Of a stretch of DNA of 64,000 nucleotides, positions 9,080-17,124 are shown one piece after another. The notes below the pieces were generated by a model. That model was not told the origin of the DNA and searched no databases. It was given only the letters and a program-made list of their open reading frames with translations. The stretch spans positions 1 through 64,000 of the forward strand of contig JAXLWU010000025.1 in the NCBI GenBank assembly GCA_046328335.1, written 5' to 3'. The position numbers and the translations under genes were made by a program. How positions within the stretch are numbered: position 1 is the stretch's first letter; every line of letters begins with the position of its first letter. Origin of the DNA: JACCXM01 sp046328335 (GTDB lineage Bacteria; Chloroflexota; Chloroflexia; Thermomicrobiales; UBA6265).

Positions 9080-10231
9080 ATGGACGGCTCACAGTTCGAT
9101 CGCTTGACCCAACACCTCGGTCAGGCCCTCACCCGGCGCCACTTTGGCGCGATGGCGGCGGTGCTCGGTCTGCTGGCCGGACGGGACCTGCCTGACAAGG
9201 TGGCGGCCAAACCGAAAAAGAAAAAACCGAAGCCATGTGGCCGCGGCGCCATCCGCTGCGGCCGCAAGTGCGTCAATCCCCTCACCGACGCCGCCAACTG
9301 CGGCAAGTGCGGCCGCGCCTGCCCCAGCGGTCAGGCCTGCGTCTCCGGCTCCTGCCAGGCGGGGGGCTGCCCGAGCAGCCAGATCTCATGCAATGGCGTC
9401 TGCGTCGATCCGCAAAGCGACGAGCAGCACTGCGGCAACTGCGGTACGGCGTGCCAGGGCGATCTGACCTGCCTCTCTGGACAGTGCGCGTGCGCCACGG
9501 GCACCAAGTGCGGGAACCAGTGCGTCAATACGCAGTCCAATCCCAACCACTGCGGCAGGTGTGGGAATCCCTGCGCCTCGGGCCAGACCTGCACCGGCGG
9601 GCAGTGCGTGACCGCAACGTGCGGCGCGAATCAGATTCTGTGCGGCGGGCAGTGCGTGCCGAGCGTCGGGGCACACCCGTGCTGCTCGCAGGCCGACTGC
9701 GGACCGGCGGGACAGTTCAACCAGATCTTCTGCGACGAGGCCCAGCACCAGTGCCGGTGTCTCACCGCCGGTCTCGGCATTTGCCAGCGCTTCGCCGACA
9801 AGCGGGGCCTCTGCGGCGCCTGCTGCCCAGGCGGCGCGGGGTGTCAAGGCGAACTGGGTTGCCACGGTGATACCTTCTGCACCTGCCCGGCTGGGAAATC
9901 GCAGTGTCCGGGCGGCAGCAATCGCTGCTATCAGAACCCGCCCAACCCGGACAACACCTTGACCGACCCGACCCACTGCATCGACGCGGGCGGCAACAAT
10001 TGCATGGATTGCACCGAAGGCGGCACGAAACCGTACGTCTGCTGCTGGGCCAGGACGTGCGTCGATGCCAGCGGCGCTCCCCCGAACACCAGCGGTTCGG
10101 TGAACGGCTCGTTCTGCGGCGGCTGCACGCGGTGCCAGCCAGGTGAAATGTGCTGCAACGACGGCAAGGGTGGCGCACCGAGTTGTATCGATCCACCCGG
10201 ACTGTTCTGCCCGGTGCCGGGTGCAGGGTAG
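9080..10231 (+). CDS. Secreted Stig1-like Cys-rich protein with Tat leader (third close paralogue)
   Basis: A 383-residue protein. ATG 9080 is chosen over 9041 and 9065 because it starts the conserved leader (MDGSQFDRLTQHLG, then TRRHFGAMAAVLG). The mature part begins KPKKKKPKPCGRG, followed by Stig1-like units (CGRKCVN, CNGVCVD, CGNQCVN, CGGQCVP) with intervening NCGxCG motifs. A C-terminal region has the motif CCNDGKGG. The N-terminal ~110 residues are nearly identical to 7382, and the C-terminal half is not. No enzyme motif is seen. A hairpin (10405-10442) lies downstream. Confidence 0.85.
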   Translation: MDGSQFDRLTQHLGQALTRRHFGAMAAVLGLLAGRDLPDKVAAKPKKKKPKPCGRGAIRCGRKCVNPLTDAANCGKCGRACPSGQACVSGSCQAGGCPSSQISCNGVCVDPQSDEQHCGNCGTACQGDLTCLSGQCACATGTKCGNQCVNTQSNPNHCGRCGNPCASGQTCTGGQCVTATCGANQILCGGQCVPSVGAHPCCSQADCGPAGQFNQIFCDEAQHQCRCLTAGLGICQRFADKRGLCGACCPGGAGCQGELGCHGDTFCTCPAGKSQCPGGSNRCYQNPPNPDNTLTDPTHCIDAGGNNCMDCTEGGTKPYVCCWARTCVDASGAPPNTSGSVNGSFCGGCTRCQPGEMCCNDGKGGAPSCIDPPGLFCPVPGAG

Positions 10232-10237
10232 GCGCCG

Positions 10238-10286
10238 CGACGAGGTCCCTCGTTCCTCGGGACGACACAACCTTTGCGCGGCGTTC
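10238..10286. repeat. Family A element, half copy
   Basis: CGACGAGGTCCCTCGTTCCT followed by CGGGACGACACAACCTTTGC matches the right half of family A, seven bases after the preceding stop codon. The left half is absent. Confidence 0.5.
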
Positions 10287-10404
10287 GCTCGCCGAACCCA
10301 CGCAAGGCGCGGCATGCCAACGGAGCGGGGCATGACGAGCATAGCCCCGGATAATGGCCGCGCCATCGGTCCCGGCGCTGGCAGCTCGGCCTGAGTCGCT
10401 CACC

Positions 10405-10442
10405 GGCGAGAGATGCGGATTGTTTGCTTCGCATCCCTCGCC
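10405..10442 (+). terminator. Terminator-like hairpin with T-rich tail
   Basis: GGCGAG + GATGCGGA pairs with TTCGCATC + CTCGCC across an 8-nt loop, with one mismatch. GTTCTTTCTCCTT follows, a reasonable U-rich tail. The core GATGCGGA/CGCATCC repeats the hairpin at 8794-8828. Confidence 0.6.
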
Positions 10443-10529
10443 GTTCTTTCTCCTTGCCACTCGCGGTCGCGGTACCCTTGCTGCCATGACGACATTGAAT
10501 CGCGTGCGTACTGGCGGGGGAGGACGACC

Positions 10530-11933
10530 GTGACCGCGAACGGCGCAATGAAGAACTACCGCTCCTACAGTTTCTGGCTCGATACCTGTGGTGACGATCT
10601 CACCCCGCGGCCGCCGCTCGATGGCCCGGCCGAGGTCGATGTCGCCATCGTCGGCGCCGGGTTCACCGGACTCTGGACCGCCTATCACCTCCTCCAGCGC
10701 GAACCCTCGCTGAATGTGCTGGTGGTCGAAAAAGAGATCGCCGGCTTCGGTGCCTCAGGGCGGAACGGCGGCTGGTGCTGCGCCGATTTCCCCGCCGGGA
10801 TTCCCTACCTGATCGAGCACTACGGCCGGGATGCGGCGCGGGCGGTTTCGCTGGCGATGATGGAGTCGGTCGACAACGTCGGCGCCGTCTGCGCCAAGGA
10901 AGGGATCGACGCCCACTACGACAAGGGTGGCGAACTCGATATTGCCCGCGCCGAGTACGATCTGCCCAAACTGGAAGAGACCTGGCGCGAATACGATTCA
11001 ATCGGTCTCGGCGATCACATGCTGCTGCTGGACAAGGAGCAGACCGCGGAGCGCATCCGCGTCGCCGGGATGGTCGGTTCCTCCTGGACGCGCGACGCCG
11101 CGGTGATCCAGCCGGCGCGGCTGGCACGCGGGCTCGCCCACGCGGTCGAGCGTCACGGTGGGCGCATCGTCGAACAGACCACCGTGCTCGACTACTTCGG
11201 CGGCACGGCGCCGCGGCTGATCACCGATCGCGGCGTCGTGCGGGCGCGACGGGCGATCGTGCTCGCGGGGGAGGCCTATCTCTCCCGCCTGCCGAAGTTG
11301 CGCCGTCACGTCATTCCGATGACCTCGCACATGGTGGTCACCGAACCACTGGGGCCGGAGATCTGGGAACAGATCGGCTGGCAACATCGCGACGTGACGG
11401 TTGGCAATGGCTCCGATGGCGGCTATCTCAATCACACCGCCGATGGCCGCATCGCCTTCGGCGCCTACCGCGCCAAGTACCCGTTCCTCTCGCGCATCAC
11501 CGACGCCATCGATCGCCGCGAGGATGTCTTCGCCCACGCCCGCAACGCGGCGCGCACCTGGTTCCCCGCGCTGCGTGATGTCACGTTCACGCATGCCTGG
11601 GGCGGCGTCTTTGGCGTCCCGCGCGATCACATGCCGACGATGGGGTTCAACCGGCAGACGAAGGTGGCGCTCGCCTTTGGCTACACCGGGGAGGGCGTCG
11701 CCACCTCCAACCTGAGCGGCCGCGTGCTGACCGATCTCATCACCGAGACCGATTCCGATCTCGCCCACTTGCCGATGACCCGGCATCAACCGCGGCTGTG
11801 GGAGCCGGAACCGCTCCGCGCCATCGGCGTCAATCTCATCCGCCACGCGCGCCGGCAGCAGGCCATCATCGCCGAGGAGACCGGCGCCTACCCCGAGCAG
11901 ATGCCCCTCTACGCCCGGCTGCTGGATCGCTGA
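10530..11933 (+). CDS. FAD-dependent oxidoreductase, gamma-glutamylputrescine oxidase-like (DAO family)
   Basis: A 467-residue protein from GTG 10530, placed 7 nt after GGGGGAGGAC; ATG 10548 is an alternative. Residues ~30-70 form the dinucleotide-binding fold (VDVAIVGAGFTGLWTAYHLL), and GASGRNGGW matches the FAD-contact motif of PuuB/OrdL-type enzymes. The C-terminus has the conserved GxxGEGVATSNLSG. Family members oxidise secondary amines such as gamma-glutamylputrescine with O2 and release H2O2; the true substrate is unknown. It stands alone, with no polyamine genes beside it, although a Pot-type importer occurs at 56-61 kb. Confidence 0.85.
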   Translation: MTANGAMKNYRSYSFWLDTCGDDLTPRPPLDGPAEVDVAIVGAGFTGLWTAYHLLQREPSLNVLVVEKEIAGFGASGRNGGWCCADFPAGIPYLIEHYGRDAARAVSLAMMESVDNVGAVCAKEGIDAHYDKGGELDIARAEYDLPKLEETWREYDSIGLGDHMLLLDKEQTAERIRVAGMVGSSWTRDAAVIQPARLARGLAHAVERHGGRIVEQTTVLDYFGGTAPRLITDRGVVRARRAIVLAGEAYLSRLPKLRRHVIPMTSHMVVTEPLGPEIWEQIGWQHRDVTVGNGSDGGYLNHTADGRIAFGAYRAKYPFLSRITDAIDRREDVFAHARNAARTWFPALRDVTFTHAWGGVFGVPRDHMPTMGFNRQTKVALAFGYTGEGVATSNLSGRVLTDLITETDSDLAHLPMTRHQPRLWEPEPLRAIGVNLIRHARRQQAIIAEETGAYPEQMPLYARLLDR

Positions 11934-11977
11934 TGTAGGGTTCGGACGTCGCCTGTCGCGTTACCGGCGTCAGCGTC

Positions 11978-12046
11978 CTTCACCCCAACCCCGCGAAGAC
12001 CCCTCACCCCCACCCCTCGCCCCGCGCACGGGGCGAGGGGCTTCTA
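11978..12046. repeat. Family B element
   Basis: CCTTCACCCCAACCCCGCG, then CCCCTCACCCCCACCCCTCG and a GCCCCGCGCACGGGGCGAGG hairpin. It follows the oxidoreductase gene. A second copy in opposite orientation is at 12248-12293. Confidence 0.55.
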
Positions 12047-12088
12047 CTGGGACTGCGGCAACCGAGCTCGCAGCGTCTTTCTCCTACA

Positions 12089-12209
12089 GCAGCGTGCAAA
12101 ACGTGTGTCATACCGAGCCGCCGCGAGGCAACTCGGCGCTTCGCGACGACGGACCACCACGACGAGGTCCCTCGTGCCTCGGGACGACACATCGTTTGCA
12201 CGTCGCTGG
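12089..12209. repeat. Family A element with terminal inverted repeats
   Basis: It is bounded by CAGCGTGCAAAACG and CGTTTGCACGTCGCTG, an imperfect inverted pair. Inside are GTGTCATACCGAGCCGCCGC on the left and CGAGGTCCCTCGTGCCTCGG on the right. The layout resembles a miniature inverted-repeat element, but no target-site duplication is evident. Confidence 0.6.
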
Positions 12210-12247
12210 AGAGGCGGGGTCACGAGCCCATCACCGCGAACCCCCAT

Positions 12248-12293
12248 GAGCCCCTCGCCCCGCGCACGGGGAGAGGGGTGGGGGTGAGGGGCG
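12248..12293. repeat. Family B element, inverted copy
   Basis: GAGCCCCTCGCCCCGCGCAC then GGGGAGAGGGGTGGGGGTGA. This and the copies at 11978 and 12089 fill the 11934-12313 gap, which has no gene. Confidence 0.55.
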
Positions 12294-12313
12294 TTCGCGG
12301 CGAGACCCGGTTC

Positions 12314-12811
12314 TCACCCCTCGGAAACCAGCGCCTCTCGCGCCGCTACCAGCCGCAGCGATTCGATGATCTCCCGTTGCGCCGCCGCGCGGCGGATCAA
12401 CCGGGGATAGTCCAGGCCGCGCAACATCGGCTCCTGCTCCGCGGCCGCGGCGAGCGCGGTCCACAGCGCCTGCTTTCCGGCGATGCCAAGGGAGACGGTT
12501 TCGAGGGTTTCCAGCCGCCGCAATGCCCCAGAGCCGGGATCGTCCAGCCGCAACTTCACCTCGCCGATCTTCTCCGTCAGCCAGGCGGTCGCCCGCCGCG
12601 GCCCGCTCGCGCTGATGCCGAGGCGCGCCATCAGTGCGTCCAGTTCGTCCCGGTCGGCCTCGATCTCGGCGCGGACCGCGGCGATCACCTCGCGCTCGTC
12701 GGTATTGGCGCGCTCCGTCGCGAGATCGGCCAGCAATTCGAGCGCGATGACCGATCCCGCGACGTGATCATTCAGATACGTGGCCAACGCCTCGTTGGGC
12801 ATGGTAGTCAT
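12314..12811 (-). CDS. Hypothetical all-helical protein
   Basis: A 165-residue protein starting MTTMPNEALATYL, translated toward lower coordinates. It is predicted to be mostly helical, with long amphipathic runs (VIALELLADLATE, EADRDELDALMARLG) and no signal peptide or Cys. The overall look is of a four-helix, ferritin-like bundle, but no metal-ligand pattern is certain. It starts 16 bp after the small exported protein at 12828-13067, so the two are probably co-transcribed with the beta-lactamase-like gene upstream. Function unknown. Confidence 0.7.
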   Translation of the reverse strand: MTTMPNEALATYLNDHVAGSVIALELLADLATERANTDEREVIAAVRAEIEADRDELDALMARLGISASGPRRATAWLTEKIGEVKLRLDDPGSGALRRLETLETVSLGIAGKQALWTALAAAAEQEPMLRGLDYPRLIRRAAAQREIIESLRLVAAREALVSEG

Positions 12812-12827
12812 CGCTCCGTCCCGCTGC

Positions 12828-13067
12828 TCAGCGCCGGCAGGAGACCTCCGAGGTATTAGGGTCCGTCGCCGACGCCGTTTCGCCGTTGCAGACCACATCG
12901 GCGCTCGTGGCTCCGTTCGTTCCGGAGACGGTGGCGCGGGCAAACGCCGCGGCGCGCCTGCGCCGCCGAGGGGGACGGGCGAGAGCCATCGGCGTCTCAT
13001 GGAGAGTCGGGAGCACCAGTGCCGCCGCCGCGACACCGGCGGCGCGAACCAGGGATCGTCGTTGCAT
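12828..13067 (-). CDS. Small exported protein, hypothetical
   Basis: A 79-residue protein with GGAGG 7 nt before ATG. MQRRSLVRAAGVAAAALVLP is a classical twin-arginine plus hydrophobic signal. The mature part is Arg-rich (PPRRRRRAAAFAR) and ends in a short Ser/Thr/Asp tail with two Cys (VVCNGETAS and EVSCRR) that could form one disulfide. Nothing identifies a function. It lies between a beta-lactamase-like gene and the helical protein on the same strand. Confidence 0.6.
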   Translation of the reverse strand: MQRRSLVRAAGVAAAALVLPTLHETPMALARPPRRRRRAAAFARATVSGTNGATSADVVCNGETASATDPNTSEVSCRR

Positions 13068-13134
13068 CGCTCTACCTCCGATCGTTTCGATCCTGATGTT
13101 GCACCGTTCGTGCCATCCTCACCCGGCGACCCAG

Positions 13135-14484
13135 TTACACCCGGCGGCGCAGGCGGTGGCCGATCCGCATCCAGGCGATCTCGCCCCCATCGCCGCGGAG
13201 AAACTCCACTGCTTCCCCGGCAAAAGGTGCGTCGCGCGCCAGAAGGACATCGGGCGTTGCCGTCAGCGCCAGCCGCACCGGCGGCCGCACTTCGGCCTCC
13301 GCAATGCTGGTCCCGAGCGATTTCTGAGTCATGTGCAACCAGAGGGTATCGCCCGCGCGGGTGAGCTCGAAATCGGCGAGTTCCGAGCGGTAGCGCCCGG
13401 CGTAGGGAGCCAGTTGCTCCGGTGTGCCCGCCACCGCCTCCGGCTTGGGAGCGGAAGCGCCGAGATACTCACGGAGTGCAACCGCGGTCACCTCGCCGTA
13501 CAACTCGGAGCCGCGCTCGCTGTTGGTCAGAATCACCATCGCGAATTCGCGGTCTGGGGCGATGATCAACTCCGATTGCTGGAAACGCATGCTGCCGCCG
13601 TGGGAAAGGAGGCGGACGCCATCGATCTCGCGGGTGAACCAGGTGAAGCCGGTGTAGCGATCGAGACCGGCCGGGTAGCGCAACGCGCCGCAGGTGGCCC
13701 GGCTGGCCGCATCGAGCACCTCGTTCCCGTGGTCATCGCGGCCGTCGATGATGAACCGCGCCCAGCGCAGGATGTCGTTGGCCGTGGACGAGATGCCGCC
13801 GACGGGATAGATCGAACCTTCGCCGTACCAGCGGCCCGGCTGCGGCGTGCCGCCCTCCGCGAAAACGGCGGAGAAGCCCATCGCCACCTTGGCCGTGAGG
13901 AGATCGGTGAGCCGGTACCCGGAGTTGGTCATGCCGAGCGGACTGAACAGTTCCTCCTGCACCACCCGGGCGAACGATCGTCCAGTCAAGCGCTCGACGA
14001 GCAACCCGGCGGGAAAGAAGGCGGCGTTGTTGTACGACCAGAGGGTGCCAAGCGGATAGAGCTGCGGCAGCCAGCGCATGCGGTCCGTGGCCAGGGCGAG
14101 CGAGGCGGTGTCGTTGTCGAAGAAATCGCCCAGCCAACCAGCGGTGTGGGAGAAGAGCAACCGGGGCGTGACCCGTTCCGAGGCGTCCCGATCGGCGACG
14201 GTGAAATCGGGCAGGTAGCGGCGCAGCGGCGCGTCGAGATCGAGCAATCCGCGCTGATGCAGAAGCAGAGTCATCACCGCGGTGAAGGTCTTGGAGATCG
14301 ACCCGATCTGGAAGAGGGTGTCGCCATCGACATCGAGCGGAGCGCGCAGATCGGTGACGCCGAGACCGCCACTCCGGGTCTCACCATCTGCCAGGATCGC
14401 GATCGAGAGTCCCGGCACGTGAAAGCGGCGCTGCGCTTCCGCGGCCGATTCCAGCACTACTTGCCAGCGTCCATCCGCGGTCAT
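13135..14484 (-). CDS. Serine beta-lactamase/esterase-family hydrolase (class C-like)
   Basis: A 449-residue protein; the start at 14484 (MTADGRWQVV) has AGGGGGA upstream and begins just before the fold. Catalytic signatures are in order: S62-x-x-K65 (SISK), Y151-N-N153 and H295-G-G. After ~residue 360 a separate C-terminal domain occurs, as in EstB, D-aminopeptidase and penicillin-binding-protein relatives. No signal peptide is obvious, so a cytoplasmic esterase or peptidase is as likely as antibiotic hydrolysis. Probably first gene of a three-gene minus-strand unit with 12828-13067 and 12314-12811. Confidence 0.85.
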   Translation of the reverse strand: MTADGRWQVVLESAAEAQRRFHVPGLSIAILADGETRSGGLGVTDLRAPLDVDGDTLFQIGSISKTFTAVMTLLLHQRGLLDLDAPLRRYLPDFTVADRDASERVTPRLLFSHTAGWLGDFFDNDTASLALATDRMRWLPQLYPLGTLWSYNNAAFFPAGLLVERLTGRSFARVVQEELFSPLGMTNSGYRLTDLLTAKVAMGFSAVFAEGGTPQPGRWYGEGSIYPVGGISSTANDILRWARFIIDGRDDHGNEVLDAASRATCGALRYPAGLDRYTGFTWFTREIDGVRLLSHGGSMRFQQSELIIAPDREFAMVILTNSERGSELYGEVTAVALREYLGASAPKPEAVAGTPEQLAPYAGRYRSELADFELTRAGDTLWLHMTQKSLGTSIAEAEVRPPVRLALTATPDVLLARDAPFAGEAVEFLRGDGGEIAWMRIGHRLRRRV

Positions 14485-14950
14485 CGTTCCCCCTCGGGGT
14501 AACTCCGTGATCGCCCAACACGGCGTAACTCTCTCCGGCATCGGCTCATGATGCAACTGGCCGGAACGGCTCGGTACTGCTGCGCCGCGCTCGTCACCAC
14601 CCGCCCTGTTCGGGCTCGGACGCGCGAGGGTGCGATCAGCACGACTCTCAAGACTCAGGGCAGGGGCAGCGTGTGCCCACGGCGGCGACAAAGCCGAATA
14701 GTGCCAAAACCTCTTGAAACATGAAGATTTCCTCATTTCAGTAACGTATGCTCATTGTTTCAGGCACTTGGCTCATATAGACTGACCGCTGCTCGCAGGC
14801 TCTGCCTGGAGTGACGTGGCGCAGCGATCGGTCCGGTCGTCATGTGCGGCGCCGCGTCGATGGCAAGGCAACCGTCTGGATCCCGGGCCGCTGTTCGCCA
14901 CGGGGGCTTTGGATCGGCGCGCACCGGGGAGAGGAGAGGAGATCGTTTCC
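14485..14950. other. Divergent intergenic region
   Basis: This 466-bp region separates the minus-strand hydrolase from the plus-strand NHL protein. I see no gene or family A/B repeat. It is locally AT-richer near 14700-14785 and has a weak promoter-like pair: TTGTTT at 14755 and TATAGA at 14776, with a 15-nt spacer shorter than ideal. Confidence 0.35.
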
Positions 14951-16762
14951 ATGGAAGATTCGCAGTTCGATCGCCTCACACGCGTGTTTGGATCCTCCGC
15001 CAACCGCCGGACCGCGCTGACAGGCGCCCTTGCCGCGCTCGTCGCCGGCATCCTCCCCGGCCACGATGCCGGAGCGAAGGGGAACAAGGGGCAGAGCAAG
15101 GGCAAGGGCAAGGGGAGAGGCAAGAGCGGCAATGGGAAGGACCGCAAAGGCCCCAGCCATGGCAAGGGCAAGGATCGGGGCGCAGGCAAGGGCAAGAGCC
15201 AGGGGAAGACCCGCGCCGAGTCCGTCTGTTATCCGGGCACGACCTGCGCCGTCGGACCCGGCAAGAACCTCGCCAAGTGCGACCTGTCCGGCTCCGCCGC
15301 GCTGCAGCAGGCCAATTGCAGCGGCTGCAATCTCGATTCCGCCAATCTGAGCAAGGCGAATGCCGCCGGAGCGAACCTCAAGGGCGCCAACCTCGGCAAA
15401 GCGTGTCTGGTCGACGCGGTCTTCACTGGGGGCGATCTCACCAACGCCAACACCAAGGGGACCATTTTCTGCCGCACCACGATGCCCGATGGCAGCATCA
15501 ACAACAGCGGCTGCGCCAGGGCGACCAGTTGCTGTCCGACCTGCAAACCGCTGGGCCAAAGTCGCTGCTCGCTCGGCGGAAGTTGTTGTGGTGGCGGAGT
15601 GTGCCAAAGCGATGTCTGTGTCTGCCCCAGCGGCCAGACCGATTGCAACGGCGTCTGCAAGGACCTCGCCACCGATGTGAAGAACTGCGGTGCGTGCGGG
15701 AACCGCTGTGGCACGGGAGACGTCTGCCAGGGAGGCGTGTGCGGCATAACCTGCGGCGCGGACTTCTGCCCCAGCGCCGGGCCCGATGCCGACTGCTGCT
15801 CGGAAACCTGCACCGATACCCAGACCGATGCCGACAACTGCGGATCGTGCGGCGTGGAATGCCCGTTTGGTCAGGTTTGTGACGGCGGCGATTGTGGCTG
15901 CGGCTGCGCCGATATCGCCTGCTCCATCACGTCATGGGGCGGGCCGGGAGGCAATAACGGGCAGTTCAGATTCCCGGTTGGCGTCGATGTCGGGAGCAAT
16001 AACCGAGTCTACGTGGCCGACACCGTCAATAACCGGATTCAGTACTTCAGCAAGGATGGAACCTTCCTCGGCAAGTGGGGGAGTTCGGGGAGCAACAATG
16101 GCCAGTTCTCCGACCCCTACGATGTCGCGGTGGCGCCGAACGGCAATGTCTACGTGATCGACCGCAACAACAGCCGCGTTCAGTACTTCGACGCCAATGG
16201 CGGCTATCTCGGCCAATGGGGCGGCACCTTCGGCAGCGGCGATGGCCAGTTCGACAATCCGGAAGCGATCGCGGTAGCCCCGAACGGCAACGTCTACGTG
16301 GCGGACGGCGGCAATCATCGCATCCAGTACTTCAGCCCCACCGGCGCGTTCCTCGGCAAATGGGGCGGGACGTTCAGCGATGCCGACGGCCAGTTCGGCT
16401 TCCCCCGCGGCATCGTCGTGACCGCGAACCGGGTGTACGTGACCGACACGTTCTACCCGCGGGTCCAGTACTTCGATCTCACCGGTACGTTCCTTGGCAA
16501 GTGGGGATCGGGCGGCAGCGGTGACGGGCAATTCCGCGAGATGCATGGCGTCGATGTCGATGCGGCCGGCAACGTCTACGTCGCGGACTACCTGAACAAC
16601 AGCTTCCAGATTTTCGCTTCAGACGGCACGTTCATTGGTAAGAAGACTGGCATAAGCGGGCCAGTGGCACTCGCTCTGGCTGCCGACGATACCGTCTACA
16701 CCACCAACCTGAATACGACGCGGGTCGAAGCATTCTGCGTGACCTTGCCCCAGGGAGGGTAA
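14951..16762 (+). CDS. Secreted pentapeptide / Stig1-like / NHL-propeller fusion with Tat leader
   Basis: A 603-residue protein from ATG 14951, after GGGGAGAGGAGAGGAG. Order: leader (MEDSQFDRLTRVFG, then NRRTALTGALAALVAG); a Lys/Gly/Ser spacer (~42-90) of GKGK repeats; a pentapeptide-repeat segment with embedded Cys (~105-173); Stig1-like Cys units (~190-320); and six NHL repeats (~325-603) of the form GQF..P.GVAV..NGNVYVAD..NNRIQYF...GTFLGKWG. NHL repeats form beta-propellers used for protein or sugar binding. The combination suggests a surface-displayed recognition protein. A perfect hairpin terminator follows at 16772-16797. Confidence 0.85.
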   Translation: MEDSQFDRLTRVFGSSANRRTALTGALAALVAGILPGHDAGAKGNKGQSKGKGKGRGKSGNGKDRKGPSHGKGKDRGAGKGKSQGKTRAESVCYPGTTCAVGPGKNLAKCDLSGSAALQQANCSGCNLDSANLSKANAAGANLKGANLGKACLVDAVFTGGDLTNANTKGTIFCRTTMPDGSINNSGCARATSCCPTCKPLGQSRCSLGGSCCGGGVCQSDVCVCPSGQTDCNGVCKDLATDVKNCGACGNRCGTGDVCQGGVCGITCGADFCPSAGPDADCCSETCTDTQTDADNCGSCGVECPFGQVCDGGDCGCGCADIACSITSWGGPGGNNGQFRFPVGVDVGSNNRVYVADTVNNRIQYFSKDGTFLGKWGSSGSNNGQFSDPYDVAVAPNGNVYVIDRNNSRVQYFDANGGYLGQWGGTFGSGDGQFDNPEAIAVAPNGNVYVADGGNHRIQYFSPTGAFLGKWGGTFSDADGQFGFPRGIVVTANRVYVTDTFYPRVQYFDLTGTFLGKWGSGGSGDGQFREMHGVDVDAAGNVYVADYLNNSFQIFASDGTFIGKKTGISGPVALALAADDTVYTTNLNTTRVEAFCVTLPQGG

Positions 16763-16771
16763 GCACAAGCG

Positions 16772-16797
16772 GGAGGGCTGCCGGGTGGCAGCCCTCC
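16772..16797 (+). terminator. Hairpin terminator after the NHL gene
   Basis: GGAGGGCTGCC / GGCAGCCCTCC is a perfect 11-bp stem with a GGGT loop, starting 10 bases after TAA. It is GC-rich with no long T-run. Confidence 0.65.
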
Positions 16798-16948
16798 AAT
16801 CCCGCGCGCTGCTCCTTCGAGTCCAGCGACAGAACGCCAACCGGTGCCAAAGTTGCTCCATTGCCGCGTGGCCAACATGCGTTGCGGGCCGTCCTCGATC
16901 GCCCGCCGGGTCATTACCGGAGCATCCTGACGCCTTTCCCGTACGGCG

Positions 16949-17086
16949 CGGCGCTTGCGTCGCCCGTATCCCTGACCGCAGCACCCAAGGTCCCGATCGT
17001 TGCTCCTGATTGACCAGTAGGCGACGGATCCTGGAGGGTCAACGAAGCGGTCCCGAGCGCGGGCGACGCAAGCGTCGCACCCTACG
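16949..17086. repeat. Family D short palindrome, two copies in opposite orientation
   Basis: GGCGCTTGCGTCGCCCGTAT (from 16950) and GCGGGCGACGCAAGCGTCGC (from 17059) are inverted versions of one motif (GGGCGACGC..GCGTCGC). They lie in the 362-bp convergent gap between the NHL gene and the GH5 gene, which otherwise shows only the terminator. Confidence 0.5.
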
Positions 17087-17124
17087 GTTGGTCGGGTCGG
17101 GGCACCGCATGCCGTCTCCGCTGG

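Noticed and set aside
1507..12209. Family A elements as insertion sequences with their own transposase
   Set aside because: They are too short for a transposase gene, and none of the adjacent genes encodes one; only a mobile or structural repeat can be claimed.
12886..14502. A 538-codon plus frame opposite the beta-lactamase-like gene
   Set aside because: The minus-strand gene has all catalytic motifs in order, so the plus frame is a shadow.
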